The translations under genes were made by a program, and so were the position numbers. Of a stretch of DNA of 45,985 bases, positions 17,085 through 23,714 are shown in pieces. The notes below the pieces were generated by a model that made no database searches, was not told where the DNA came from, and was given only the letters and a program-made list of their open reading frames with translations. The stretch spans positions 1 to 45,985 of the forward strand of contig NZ_JARJLM010000208.1 in assembly GCF_029335485.1 (NCBI RefSeq), read 5' to 3'. This DNA comes from Cupriavidus basilensis (GTDB taxonomy: Bacteria; Pseudomonadota; Gammaproteobacteria; Burkholderiales; Burkholderiaceae). Numbering within the stretch: position 1 is the first letter of the stretch; each line of letters opens with the position of its first letter.

Positions 17085-17495
17085 TCAGTGCCGCAGCTTC
17101 GCGACGTTTTCCGCGGTGACGGTATCGGTGTACTGGTTGCCAAAATGCGTGCGCACGTAGCCCACCACGGCGGCGATCTGCGCATCGTCGAGCATCTTGC
17201 CGAAAGACGGCATGCCCTTCTGGCCGTTCAGCACCACATAGAGCGGATAGTCCGCTCCCGCCAGCCGGGGATCGCCGGCCAGCGCGGGATACGCGGCGGC
17301 GCCTTTCGCCCCTTGCGCCTGCGGCATGTGGCAGCCCTGGCAGATGGCATGGAAGATCGCCTCGCCGGAAGTCTGCTGGAACCTGGGCCCGGCGGAAAAG
17401 ACCGGATCGGACTGCGCCTGCGCGAGCCCGGACAACGCCAGCCCCAGCAGCAGGGCCGGCACGGCAAGCGCACGTTGGAAGATCATGGCATTCAT
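17085..17495 (-). CDS. Periplasmic class I cytochrome c
   Basis: This 136-residue protein has a Sec signal peptide (ALAVPALLLGLALSGLAQA), one haem site C52-Q-G-C55-H56, and a probable axial methionine in KGMPSF (M95). The fold is that of a small class I cytochrome (YPALAGDPRL, VVGYVRTHFGN). The ATG at 17495 is preceded by AGGAA at good spacing. It lies 33 bp after the flavin amine oxidase gene and 64 bp before the exported RidA gene. In the nicotine oxidoreductase family, flavin amine oxidases are known to pass electrons to a dedicated cytochrome c instead of oxygen; the same role is inferred here. Confidence 0.9.
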   Translation of the reverse strand: MNAMIFQRALAVPALLLGLALSGLAQAQSDPVFSAGPRFQQTSGEAIFHAICQGCHMPQAQGAKGAAAYPALAGDPRLAGADYPLYVVLNGQKGMPSFGKMLDDAQIAAVVGYVRTHFGNQYTDTVTAENVAKLRH

Positions 17496-17528
17496 GGAAG
17501 TGGATTCCTGTGGAAGCGGATCAGCGGA

Positions 17529-19121
17529 TCACGAGACGGCACGCGCATGCAGGCGTTCGATCGCGTCGAGCGCGGACAGCAACGCGCCCTCCTGCCAGGC
17601 CGGGATATAGGAAGCATGCTCGCCCGCCAGCGCGATGCGGCCATCGATCTGGCAGAGGTTCCTGTAGTGCTTCTCCCGGCTTTCGTCGGTCCACAAGCCA
17701 TAGCAGCCCTGCGACCACGGCACCCGGTGCCAGCCCACCGCGATGCCGTTGTCGAACTCCCGCGCATACTGCGGATGCAGCTGGCTGCCCTGCTCCACCG
17801 CGCGGCGCACACGCTCCTGCGGCGTCATGGCGGTGAACTCGTAGGCATTGGGGCCGAAGGCATAGGCGCCCAGCAGCACCGACTTGCCCTTGGCGCCGTA
17901 GCGCGTGGAGGGATAGGAGATGCGCGTGATGGGCAGGTCGGTATAGCTGATGCCACCGTAGATGGCTTCATCCTCCTCCCAGAAGCGGCGCTTGAACTGC
18001 AGGCCGATCTTGATGGAGGCGTCATAAGGTACCGCGTTGATGGCCTGCTGCATGGCGTCGCCCACCTGCACATCGAGCTGGCTCAGCACCGACAGCGGGA
18101 TGGTGCACAGGCACCAGTCGGCCCTGGCCTGGGTGACGGCGCCGCCGTGCGCGTCGTCGGTATAGGTCACGGTGACACCGCGCTCGTCCTGCGCGATCTT
18201 CGTCACCTTGGCGTGATAGCGGATCAGGCTGCCCACCTCGCGCTGGAAGGCCTGGGCAATCATGTCCATGCCGCCCACCGGCTGGAAGAGCGTGCTCTGG
18301 AATTCGTACTCCTGCCCGCTGGCGATATAGCGCCACAGGCCGGATTGCAGCAGGTCGCCCAGCTCCAGCGGCCTGGATGGCTTGGCCAGCGGCATCAGGC
18401 CGCCGCCGGGATCGGTCTCGTAGCCGCGCCGGTCGCTGGTGAGTGCGCTTTCGCGGTAGCGCATCTGCGCATCGAGCGCGCCCCATTTGCGCAGGCCCTC
18501 CAGCAGCTTTTCCTTGTCCTCACGCGTGAGCGCCGTGTCCAGGTTGCCCTGCGTGGCCGCCTTGCCGAGCAGCTCCGCCACATAGCCCTGGAAATCGCTC
18601 TGCACATGGCGGTAGCGCTGCGGCTTGCCGCCGTAGGCCTTGGCCGAGTGCACCAGCGCGTTGTAGTTGACCTGCACGAAAGGCTCGAGCGCCACGCCCA
18701 GCCGCTTGCAATAGTCGAGCACCGCATGGTGGTGGTAAGGAATGCGCCACGGCCCAGGATTCAGGTATTCGCCCTTGGCGAACTCGCAGCGCTGCACGGC
18801 GCCGCCCATCTCGGCGAAAACGTCGCCGCCGCGCAGGGTCCAGCAACGGCCGCCGGCGCGGCCGCTGTATTCCAGGATCTGCACCTTGTAGCCGGCGCGC
18901 CGCAACTCCAGCGCAGCCACCATGCCGGCCAGTCCCGCGCCGAGAATCAGCACCGAGGCGCCGCGCCTGGCACCATCGAGTTTTGGCGGGCCCGTGTAGC
19001 CGGATTCCGCCGCGAAGCCGAGCGAGGTCATGGCCTGGTACATCGCCGCGCCACCCGCCGCCTTGCCGACCAGCGCAAGCAGGTCGCGGCGGCTGAAGGC
19101 CTTGTTGTCGATTGAAGTCAT
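17529..19121 (-). CDS. Tat-exported flavin monoamine oxidase / amino-acid dehydrogenase
   Basis: This 530-residue protein starts MTSIDNKAFSRRDLLALVGK, a twin-arginine signal (R11 R12) with an alanine-rich core. The FAD-binding dinucleotide fold follows at residues 57-66 (VLILGAGLAG), with EYSGRAGGRCWTLRGG as the second FAD motif. The C-terminal GRIALAGEHASYIPAWQEGALLSALDA is the hallmark of the MAO / L-amino-acid-oxidase family. Folded, FAD-loaded export to the periplasm is expected. The substrate is an amine or L-amino acid; which one cannot be read. It is first in an operon with a cytochrome c and an exported RidA, which suggests a dehydrogenase that donates electrons to cytochrome c. Transcription probably starts from the sigma-54 promoter about 100 bp upstream. 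In-frame codons upstream of 19121 run through that promoter and are not coding. Confidence 0.93.
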   Translation of the reverse strand: MTSIDNKAFSRRDLLALVGKAAGGAAMYQAMTSLGFAAESGYTGPPKLDGARRGASVLILGAGLAGMVAALELRRAGYKVQILEYSGRAGGRCWTLRGGDVFAEMGGAVQRCEFAKGEYLNPGPWRIPYHHHAVLDYCKRLGVALEPFVQVNYNALVHSAKAYGGKPQRYRHVQSDFQGYVAELLGKAATQGNLDTALTREDKEKLLEGLRKWGALDAQMRYRESALTSDRRGYETDPGGGLMPLAKPSRPLELGDLLQSGLWRYIASGQEYEFQSTLFQPVGGMDMIAQAFQREVGSLIRYHAKVTKIAQDERGVTVTYTDDAHGGAVTQARADWCLCTIPLSVLSQLDVQVGDAMQQAINAVPYDASIKIGLQFKRRFWEEDEAIYGGISYTDLPITRISYPSTRYGAKGKSVLLGAYAFGPNAYEFTAMTPQERVRRAVEQGSQLHPQYAREFDNGIAVGWHRVPWSQGCYGLWTDESREKHYRNLCQIDGRIALAGEHASYIPAWQEGALLSALDAIERLHARAVS

Positions 19122-19216
19122 GTTCAGGCTGTCGAGGAGTCTGTTTGGGGATTGCGCTTGCGCGCCGCCAACCCAGTCGGGCAGGGCACGGCAGCGCGAT
19201 GCGCCGAATAGGCCAC

Positions 19217-19231
19217 GCAACATCCATGCCA
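19217..19231 (-). promoter_or_regulatory. Sigma-54 (-24/-12) promoter of the amine oxidase operon
   Basis: On the minus strand the sequence is TGGCATG-GATG-TTGC, then G. Compared with the sigma-54 consensus TGGCACG-N4-TTGCW it differs only at the sixth base (T for C) and the last base. The invariant GG and GC have the required 10-bp spacing. Transcription would start near 19205, giving a leader of about 85 bases before the ATG at 19121. Confidence 0.65.
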
Positions 19232-19285
19232 TTTCTGGCATATCCGGTCGCGCCCCCCCCACCGAGTCGTCGCTGGCCTGCCCAT

Positions 19286-19327
19286 GCGCATCATCCGCAA
19301 AACGTGGCCACGCAAGGGATGATGCGC
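19286..19327. promoter_or_regulatory. Dyad element, putative enhancer-binding-protein site
   Basis: GCGCATCATCC (19286-19296) and GGATGATGCGC (19317-19327) are perfect 11-bp inverted arms with a 20-bp spacer. The spacer itself contains the perfect palindrome CGTGGCCACG (19303-19312), centred one base away. The centre is about 76 bp upstream of the -24 box, that is, near -100 from the predicted start. This is the usual place for a sigma-54 activator site. Confidence 0.55.
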
Positions 19328-19573
19328 CGAATGCACCGGTGTCGCCAGGCATTCGCACCGGCCTGCCGGGCAGCCGGAAACAGGCCCGCGCCGCAGCGCG
19401 CAGGCATGCCTGGCAGAGCGATATGGCCCCACACGGGTGAGGCCATGACGCATAGCAGTGCACCGCGCTCAGGGTGGGCCGCAAACCATCCAGCGGCCAG
19501 GTCCGGCTCCGCCGGCGGCTGCCATCACCGCTATCATGTGGTATTCGCACCGGGCATCGCAGCCCGACAGCCC

Positions 19574-20104
19574 ATGCCTACCCACCGCACCGAGAGTGAG
19601 CCCATCCCCGTAACGCCCGCCGGCGGCAAGACGCTGGCATGGCTCTTCCTGCTGGTCGTGGTGCTGCCGCTCGCGCTGTCCTATGCGGCAGCGCACCTGG
19701 CCGGCGGCGCACGCCATGCGCCGGACGCACGGCTCATACCTGGCATCACGGGCGCCGCCTTTGTCGTGCTGGCGTATTGCATGCGGCGTTTCTCCCTGTC
19801 GCTCGATGGCGGCAGGTTCAGGCTGCGCAGCAGCTTCTATACGATCGATATCCCGCTCTCCGACCTGGCCGGCGGCGCGCAGGTGCTGGACCTGCGCGAG
19901 CGCTCCCCGCTGCGCCCCAGGCTGCGCACGAACGGTTTCAGCGTACCGGGCTACAAGTCCGGCTGGTACCGCGGCGCCGACGGCAGCAGGCTGTTTGCCG
20001 CCGTCACCACGGATCGCGTGCTCTACCTCCCCACCAGGCTCGGCTACGGCATCCTGCTTAGCGTGCAGGATGCCGAGGCGCTGCAGCGGCGCCTGGCCGC
20101 CTGA
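19574..20104 (+). CDS. Membrane-anchored PH-like domain protein
   Basis: This 176-residue protein starts at ATG 19574. Two hydrophobic segments occupy the N-terminal third: TLAWLFLLVVVLPLALSYAA and LIPGITGAAFVVLAYCM. A soluble C-terminal domain follows, with beta-rich segments SLSLDGGRFRLRSSFYTIDI and FAAVTTDRVLYLPTRLGYGILLSVQD. This layout resembles bacterial PH-domain proteins of unknown function; the match is by pattern only. The gene is divergent from the amine oxidase operon and convergent with the GH114 gene (20122) with a 17-bp gap. No function is proposed. The long upstream in-frame extension (from 19112) passes through the sigma-54 promoter region and is rejected. Confidence 0.75.
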   Translation: MPTHRTESEPIPVTPAGGKTLAWLFLLVVVLPLALSYAAAHLAGGARHAPDARLIPGITGAAFVVLAYCMRRFSLSLDGGRFRLRSSFYTIDIPLSDLAGGAQVLDLRERSPLRPRLRTNGFSVPGYKSGWYRGADGSRLFAAVTTDRVLYLPTRLGYGILLSVQDAEALQRRLAA

Positions 20105-20121
20105 AGCAGCCGTACGCTACC

Positions 20122-21009
20122 TCAATCGCAGGCGTAGCGGAACGCATCGTCCAGGTTCAGCGGCAGCACCAGCGTACGCAGATGCGCCGCCTTGGCCGAA
20201 GCGCACAGCGCGGCGCGCGTCGCCGCATCCTTGTACCTGGATGCGTACTCCACGTTGAACACCGCCTTGCCCTGGGTGGAAAACGGCGCATAGCTGGCGC
20301 ACTCCTTGTACTGGAAGCACTGCTCGTTCACCGCGAAATCGAACGCCGTCGCCAGCTGCGCAATCTGGTCCACATCGTTCTTCAAGCCCACGGCCAGCCC
20401 CCGCGCATGCGCCTCGTTCGCCAGGAACAGGTTGTAGTCGAGTTGCGTAGCCGCCGTCAGCGGCAAGCCTGGCGCGTTGGTATAGCCATCGACGTTGTCC
20501 GCATCCACGCCATCGCAGCCCTTGGACTTCGCCAGGTCCATCCGCCCCTGCATGATCCTGCGCACATTGGGCGAGCGCGTATCCAGCCAGCGCTCCCCTG
20601 GCCAGCCGGACAAGGCCTTGCCCATGTCCGCGGCTGCGAACTGCTTGAAATCCGCTCGCCAGTTCTCGGAACTGCCCGCGGAAAAATAGCAGACCACCCG
20701 CTTGCCCTGCCCCTTCAGCACATCGATGGTGGCTTGCGGCGTATCGAAGAGATCGATGTCATAAACCTGCGCCGCGTAGCTGGTGTTGATCGTGCCGGTC
20801 AACTGCAGCTGCCAGGTGTCGGTGGCGACAGGCATCCAGTGCGTGGGGGCCGGCGTTTGCGCCGCCGGCGGCAGGGTGGAGGCAGTGGCATTCACTGCCG
20901 ACACAGACTGGACGGTAGCACCCGATCCCGCCGACGAGCCGTCGCCACCGCAGGCCGATAGACAAGCGAAAGAGGCCATCCATGCCATGCGCGCGAGTTT
21001 CCGATTCAC
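20122..21009 (-). CDS. GH114-family (endo-alpha-1,4-polygalactosaminidase-like) lipoprotein
   Basis: The product has 295 residues from a GTG start at 21009, supported by AAGGA eight bases upstream. The N-terminus (RKLARMAWMASFACLSAC) is a lipoprotein signal with lipobox LSAC. A low-complexity Ser/Thr/Ala/Pro linker follows to about residue 55. The TIM-barrel-like GH114 domain then runs from HWMPVATDTWQLQLTG, with VVCYFSAGSSENWR, WLDTRSPNVRRIMQGRMDLA and CDGVDADNVDGYTN, the acidic stretch typical of the family. Family members cleave galactosaminogalactan-like polysaccharides, although many bacterial members are uncharacterised. The protein would sit on the inner leaflet of the outer membrane or the inner membrane. 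No polysaccharide genes are nearby, so it looks like an orphan enzyme. Confidence 0.87.
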   Translation of the reverse strand: MNRKLARMAWMASFACLSACGGDGSSAGSGATVQSVSAVNATASTLPPAAQTPAPTHWMPVATDTWQLQLTGTINTSYAAQVYDIDLFDTPQATIDVLKGQGKRVVCYFSAGSSENWRADFKQFAAADMGKALSGWPGERWLDTRSPNVRRIMQGRMDLAKSKGCDGVDADNVDGYTNAPGLPLTAATQLDYNLFLANEAHARGLAVGLKNDVDQIAQLATAFDFAVNEQCFQYKECASYAPFSTQGKAVFNVEYASRYKDAATRAALCASAKAAHLRTLVLPLNLDDAFRYACD

Positions 21010-21557
21010 GGATTTTTCCTTATTTGCTTGTTTTGGTTGGGCTGATGGATTCGGGGGCGCGAGCCATGGCTCTCCAGGGTTGTCGGTTGGGGTTGAGTGG
21101 ATCTTTAATGGCTTTGTGAACCTTTGCGAACAATACGGTATGCGGGCTAGGCTACGGGCGCAAGGCAGGAAGATGCTTATGCGATGCCGATCACAACCCT
21201 GTAGTGGCGGCCGCGCGGTGAAATACGATACAAGTTGTGAAAACCGCGATCTGCCCGGCAAGGGGCGCTTGACACTCACCGCGGGGTCATCAAGAATGGC
21301 TCATCACCGAAACAACGGTGATCGGGTTTAGCAGCCTGAATATGTCCAAGGTGTACAGCCGCGTCCCGCGCGGCCCTATTCCAAGGAAGCTGCAATGCCC
21401 AGTGTCTTCGCTCGTTCCGAGCGAATTAATCCGCCCATCGCTCGATCAAATCCTCCCGGCGTCTATCGCTCGCGGCAACGCGCTTGCGTCGAGACAGAGA
21501 GTACGACTGCCGTTGTCCTAAGCAGTGCCACGGTGTCACCTCCAATCAAGACAGCCC
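21010..21557. other. Non-coding interval with possible promoter and small dyads
   Basis: No convincing gene lies in these 548 bp; short open frames here look random. It holds a candidate plus-strand promoter (TTGACA 21269-21274, 17 bp, AAGAAT 21292-21297). Downstream are a 7-bp hairpin ATCACCG-N6-CGGTGAT (21303-21322) and a dyad TCGCTCG-TTC-CGAGCGA (21408-21424). Together these would give the 21558 gene a long structured leader, or a separate small RNA. Confidence 0.45.
21269..21297 (+). promoter_or_regulatory. Candidate sigma-70 promoter TTGACA-N17-AAGAAT
   Basis: The -35 hexamer is a perfect TTGACA, spacing is 17 bp, and the -10 box AAGAAT matches four of six positions. A start near 21304 falls at the base of a 7-bp hairpin, about 250 bases before the small gene at 21558. 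Confidence 0.45.
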
Positions 21558-21896
21558 ATGGATAAGCACGCCGGATCATCGCGCCCGCAGGCAGGCTTGG
21601 AGCAACGCTACCTGATCGCCGAATTGGGTCCACTAATCCGCGCAGATGAACCACACGCGATGGTTCGTGCGGCGGAAATCGTCAATCAACTTGAAGCGTG
21701 TGGAGATCATGTCCGCAACACGGCAATGGAAAGCTGCGATGAATTGCTACGTGTCAGCGCTGGAATTGGCTTGATGCTAACGCTGCTCGATCAGTCCAGC
21801 ACTGCATCCGCCGACGATGGTGGGCGGCACTGCATACTGACATTGCTTAAGTGCCAGCTCGATCGTGCAGTGGATGATCTTCAGCGGCTGTTCTGA
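21558..21896 (+). CDS. Small helical protein, DUF1484-like
   Basis: This 112-residue protein is read from ATG 21558 (MDKHAGSSRPQAGLEQ); a longer frame from 21525 adds 11 residues without support. It is predicted mostly helical and contains SCDELLRVSAGIGLMLTLLD and a C-terminal CQLDRAVDDLQRLF. These resemble the small DUF1484 proteins that I recall as frequent and multi-copy in Ralstonia and Cupriavidus; the assignment is from memory of pattern. No signal peptide or membrane segment is visible and no function is known. Base composition is lower in G+C than its neighbours. It ends just before a clear terminator hairpin, which supports it as a real transcription unit. Confidence 0.65.
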   Translation: MDKHAGSSRPQAGLEQRYLIAELGPLIRADEPHAMVRAAEIVNQLEACGDHVRNTAMESCDELLRVSAGIGLMLTLLDQSSTASADDGGRHCILTLLKCQLDRAVDDLQRLF

Positions 21897-21940
21897 GCAT
21901 CCCCCGCAACCTAACGCGACGTGATCCAGCCGCGTGAATG

Positions 21941-21967
21941 GAGCCGCCTTGAAGGCGGCTCTTTCTT
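21941..21967 (+). terminator. Rho-independent terminator of the DUF1484-like gene
   Basis: GAGCCGCC (21941-21948) pairs with GGCGGCTC (21954-21961) around TTGAA, followed by TTTCTT. It lies 45 bp after the stop codon at 21896. Confidence 0.8.
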
Positions 21968-22032
21968 GGTGCGGGTGGGAGACAAGCCCCAAGCGGGCCG
22001 ATGCCCCCTATGCGCCCCCAGAGTCTCCCGGA

Positions 22033-22100
22033 TGCCAACGAGCCCAGCCGGACGTTGGCAAACAAAAAACCCGCGCAGATACTTGATCTCACGCGGGTTT
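22033..22100 (-). terminator. Tandem terminator hairpins downstream of tRNA-Thr
   Basis: On the minus strand the first hairpin is AAACCCGCG (22100-22092) with CGCGGGTTT (22075-22067), a 9-bp stem and 16-base loop, followed by a T-rich run (22069-22061). A second hairpin follows at 22060-22033, with perfect 8-bp arms TGCCAACG/CGTTGGCA. The first has the form of a strong Rho-independent terminator for the tRNA transcript. Confidence 0.75.
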
Positions 22101-22133
22101 CTGGACTTCCCTGCACTGCTTGGTATTTGAAAC

Positions 22134-22209
22134 TGGTGCCGGCTGCAGGACTCGAACCCGCCACCTGATGATTACAAATCAACTGCTCTACCTGATGAGC
22201 TAAGCCGGC
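22134..22209 (-). tRNA. tRNA-Thr (anticodon TGT), CCA encoded
   Basis: The minus strand folds into a complete 76-base cloverleaf: acceptor stem GCCGGCT/AGCCGGC, D-arm GCTC/GAGC, anticodon loop TTTGTAA with anticodon TGT, T-arm GCGGG-TTCGAGT-CCTGC, and an encoded CCA end. The anticodon stem GTTGA/TCATC has one T-T mismatch at positions 28-42. The anticodon loop and general sequence resemble enterobacterial tRNA-Thr(TGT). Confidence 0.93.
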
Positions 22210-22228
22210 TTATTTGGTGCAGACCGCG

Positions 22229-22234
22229 ATTCTA
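22229..22234 (-). promoter_or_regulatory. Possible -10 element (TAGAAT) of the tRNA-Thr promoter
   Basis: On the minus strand TAGAAT lies 19 bp upstream of the mature tRNA 5' end, leaving room for a leader of about 12 bases. No strong -35 hexamer is seen. Readthrough from sspB, which ends at 22271, is the alternative. Confidence 0.4.
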
Positions 22235-22270
22235 CTGCATGCGGCGCAAATTGACGATGGCTTCCTGCGC

Positions 22271-22765
22271 TTACTTCACTACCTTCAACGAAGGCTTGCG
22301 GGCACCGATGCGTGAGATCGGCGGCGGCGTGGGTTCGTCGTCGTCGTGGTCCTGGCTGGCTGGCGCGGTGACCGGCGCTTCGCTTTCCACCGAGGCCAGC
22401 TTGGGCGGCGGATTGTTCTCGCGTTCCGTGGCGGCCTGGGTTTCGGGGACGCTGCGTTCCACCGGGAAGGCCATGCCCTGGCCGTTTTCGCGCGCGTAGA
22501 TGGCGAGCACGTTTTCGATGGGCACGTCGATCTTGCGCGAGATGCCGCCAAAGCGGGCGCTGAAGCTGATCCACTCGTTGCCCATGTCCAGGCCGCTGGT
22601 GGCGTCGAAGCTGACGTTCAGCACGATTTCGTTGTTCTTGACGAACTCGCGCGGCACGCTGGTGTTGGCGTCGACGAAGACGGCGATGTACGGCGTGAAG
22701 CCGTTGTCCGTGCACCATTCGTAGATGGCGCGGATCAGGTAGGGCTTGGTGGAGGTTTCAGGCAT
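22271..22765 (-). CDS. sspB: ClpXP protease specificity-enhancing factor SspB
   Basis: This 164-residue protein begins MPETSTKPYLIRAIYEWCTDNG. The folded SspB domain covers about the first 105 residues (TPYIAVFVDAN, WISFSARFGG, NVLAIYARENGQGMAFP). A long flexible linker follows (TERENNPPPKLASVES, then DHDDDEP) and ends in the ClpX-docking tail GARKPSLKVVK. SspB binds ssrA-tagged and other substrates and tethers them to ClpXP for degradation. The protein follows sspA on the same strand with a 69-bp gap, the standard betaproteobacterial and gammaproteobacterial arrangement. Confidence 0.95.
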   Translation of the reverse strand: MPETSTKPYLIRAIYEWCTDNGFTPYIAVFVDANTSVPREFVKNNEIVLNVSFDATSGLDMGNEWISFSARFGGISRKIDVPIENVLAIYARENGQGMAFPVERSVPETQAATERENNPPPKLASVESEAPVTAPASQDHDDDEPTPPPISRIGARKPSLKVVK

Positions 22766-22834
22766 TGTGCTTCCAGTGGCGCGTGGCGCGTTCCGGGCGG
22801 CCCGAGGCGATTGGCTTCGGGCCGATGGGCCGGT

Positions 22835-23446
22835 TTAGCGGCGCATCACCTTTTCCGACGGGGTGAGCGCTTCGATGTAGGCCGGGCGGCTGAAAATGCG
22901 TTCGGCGTACTTGAGCAGCGGGGCGGCGTTCTTCGACAGTTCGATGCCGTAGTGGTCCAGGCGCCACAGCAGCGGGGCGATGGCGACGTCGAGCATCGAG
23001 AACTCTTCGCCAAGCATGTACTTGTTCTTGACGAAGATCGGCGCGAGCTGGGTCAGGCGGTCGCGGATGGCAGCACGGGCGCGCTCGTGGTTCTTCTCGG
23101 CGGCCTTGCCCTTCTCGTTTTCGAGGGAGTAGACATGCGTGAAGAGTTCCTTTTCGAAGTTGAACAGGAACAGGCGGGCGCGGGCGCGCTGCACCGGATC
23201 GGCCGGCATCAGCTGCGGGTGCGGGAAGCGCTCGTCGATGTACTCGTTGATGATGTTCGACTCGTACAGGATGAGGTCGCGCTCGACCAGGATGGGCACC
23301 TGGCCGTAGGGGTTCATCACCGAAATGTCTTCCGGCTTGTTGAACAGGTCAACATCACGGATCTCGAAATCCATGCCCTTTTCGAACAGGACGAGGCGGC
23401 AACGTTGGGAGAACGGGCAGGTGGTGCCCGAATACAACACCATCAT
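22835..23446 (-). CDS. sspA: Stringent starvation protein A (GST-fold RNA polymerase-associated)
   Basis: This 203-residue protein has an N-terminal thioredoxin-like GST domain (MVLYSGTTCPFSQRCRLVLFEKGM) and an all-helical C-terminal GST domain (RARARLFLFNFEKELFTHV). The NPYGQVPILVERD segment is typical of SspA. SspA binds RNA polymerase and modulates transcription in starvation and acid stress. The first ATG at 23446 has AAGGAA upstream. The gene follows petC behind a strong terminator, so it most likely has its own promoter in the 268-bp gap, and it is followed by sspB. Confidence 0.95.
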   Translation of the reverse strand: MMVLYSGTTCPFSQRCRLVLFEKGMDFEIRDVDLFNKPEDISVMNPYGQVPILVERDLILYESNIINEYIDERFPHPQLMPADPVQRARARLFLFNFEKELFTHVYSLENEKGKAAEKNHERARAAIRDRLTQLAPIFVKNKYMLGEEFSMLDVAIAPLLWRLDHYGIELSKNAAPLLKYAERIFSRPAYIEALTPSEKVMRR

Positions 23447-23620
23447 GGTTGGATTCCTTTGATGCTGGGTCGGTTGACTGGATCGGTATTCTGGCAGAAC
23501 CGATATGGAGAAAGCAAATTAGAGATGTTTAGAGCACATATTGACGCTATTTTGAGGAAGGCGGGCGCTTCAAAGTGCACAAGCACGGTGCCATGCGATG
23601 CCGCGGCATCGTTGCCGGTA

Positions 23621-23673
23621 AAGCAAAAAGGGCTGGAGCGGAGTTGCTTTGACACAACACCCACTCCAGCCCT
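23621..23673 (-). terminator. Rho-independent terminator of petABC
   Basis: On the minus strand AGGGCTGGAG (23673-23664) pairs with CTCCAGCCCT (23638-23629) in a perfect 10-bp stem with a 25-base loop, followed by TTTTTGCTT. It lies about 42 bp after the petC stop. Confidence 0.8.
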
Positions 23674-23714
23674 GCGCCCCTCAGGCCCCCGGCCCTCCGG
23701 GGCTTTACCGCGTG

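Larger units (their letters stand above)
19122..19573. other. Regulatory region of the amine oxidase operon
   Basis: This 452-bp stretch separates the minus-strand amine oxidase gene from the plus-strand PH-domain gene. It holds the -24/-12 promoter and a large dyad, listed separately. It also has an ATGCCA-N4-TGGCAT inverted repeat overlapping the -24 box (19226-19241) and a perfect palindrome CAGGCATGCCTG (19401-19412). I see no credible gene in it. Confidence 0.6.

Noticed and set aside
21318-21521. A 67-codon plus-strand frame in the 21.0-21.5 kb interval
   Set aside because: There is no ribosome site, no codon bias and no recognisable motif; it more likely reflects leader or non-coding DNA.
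22134-22209. Attachment site of an integrated element at the tRNA-Thr 3' end
   Set aside because: I found no second copy of the tRNA end and no integrase in the window, so no att site can be claimed.
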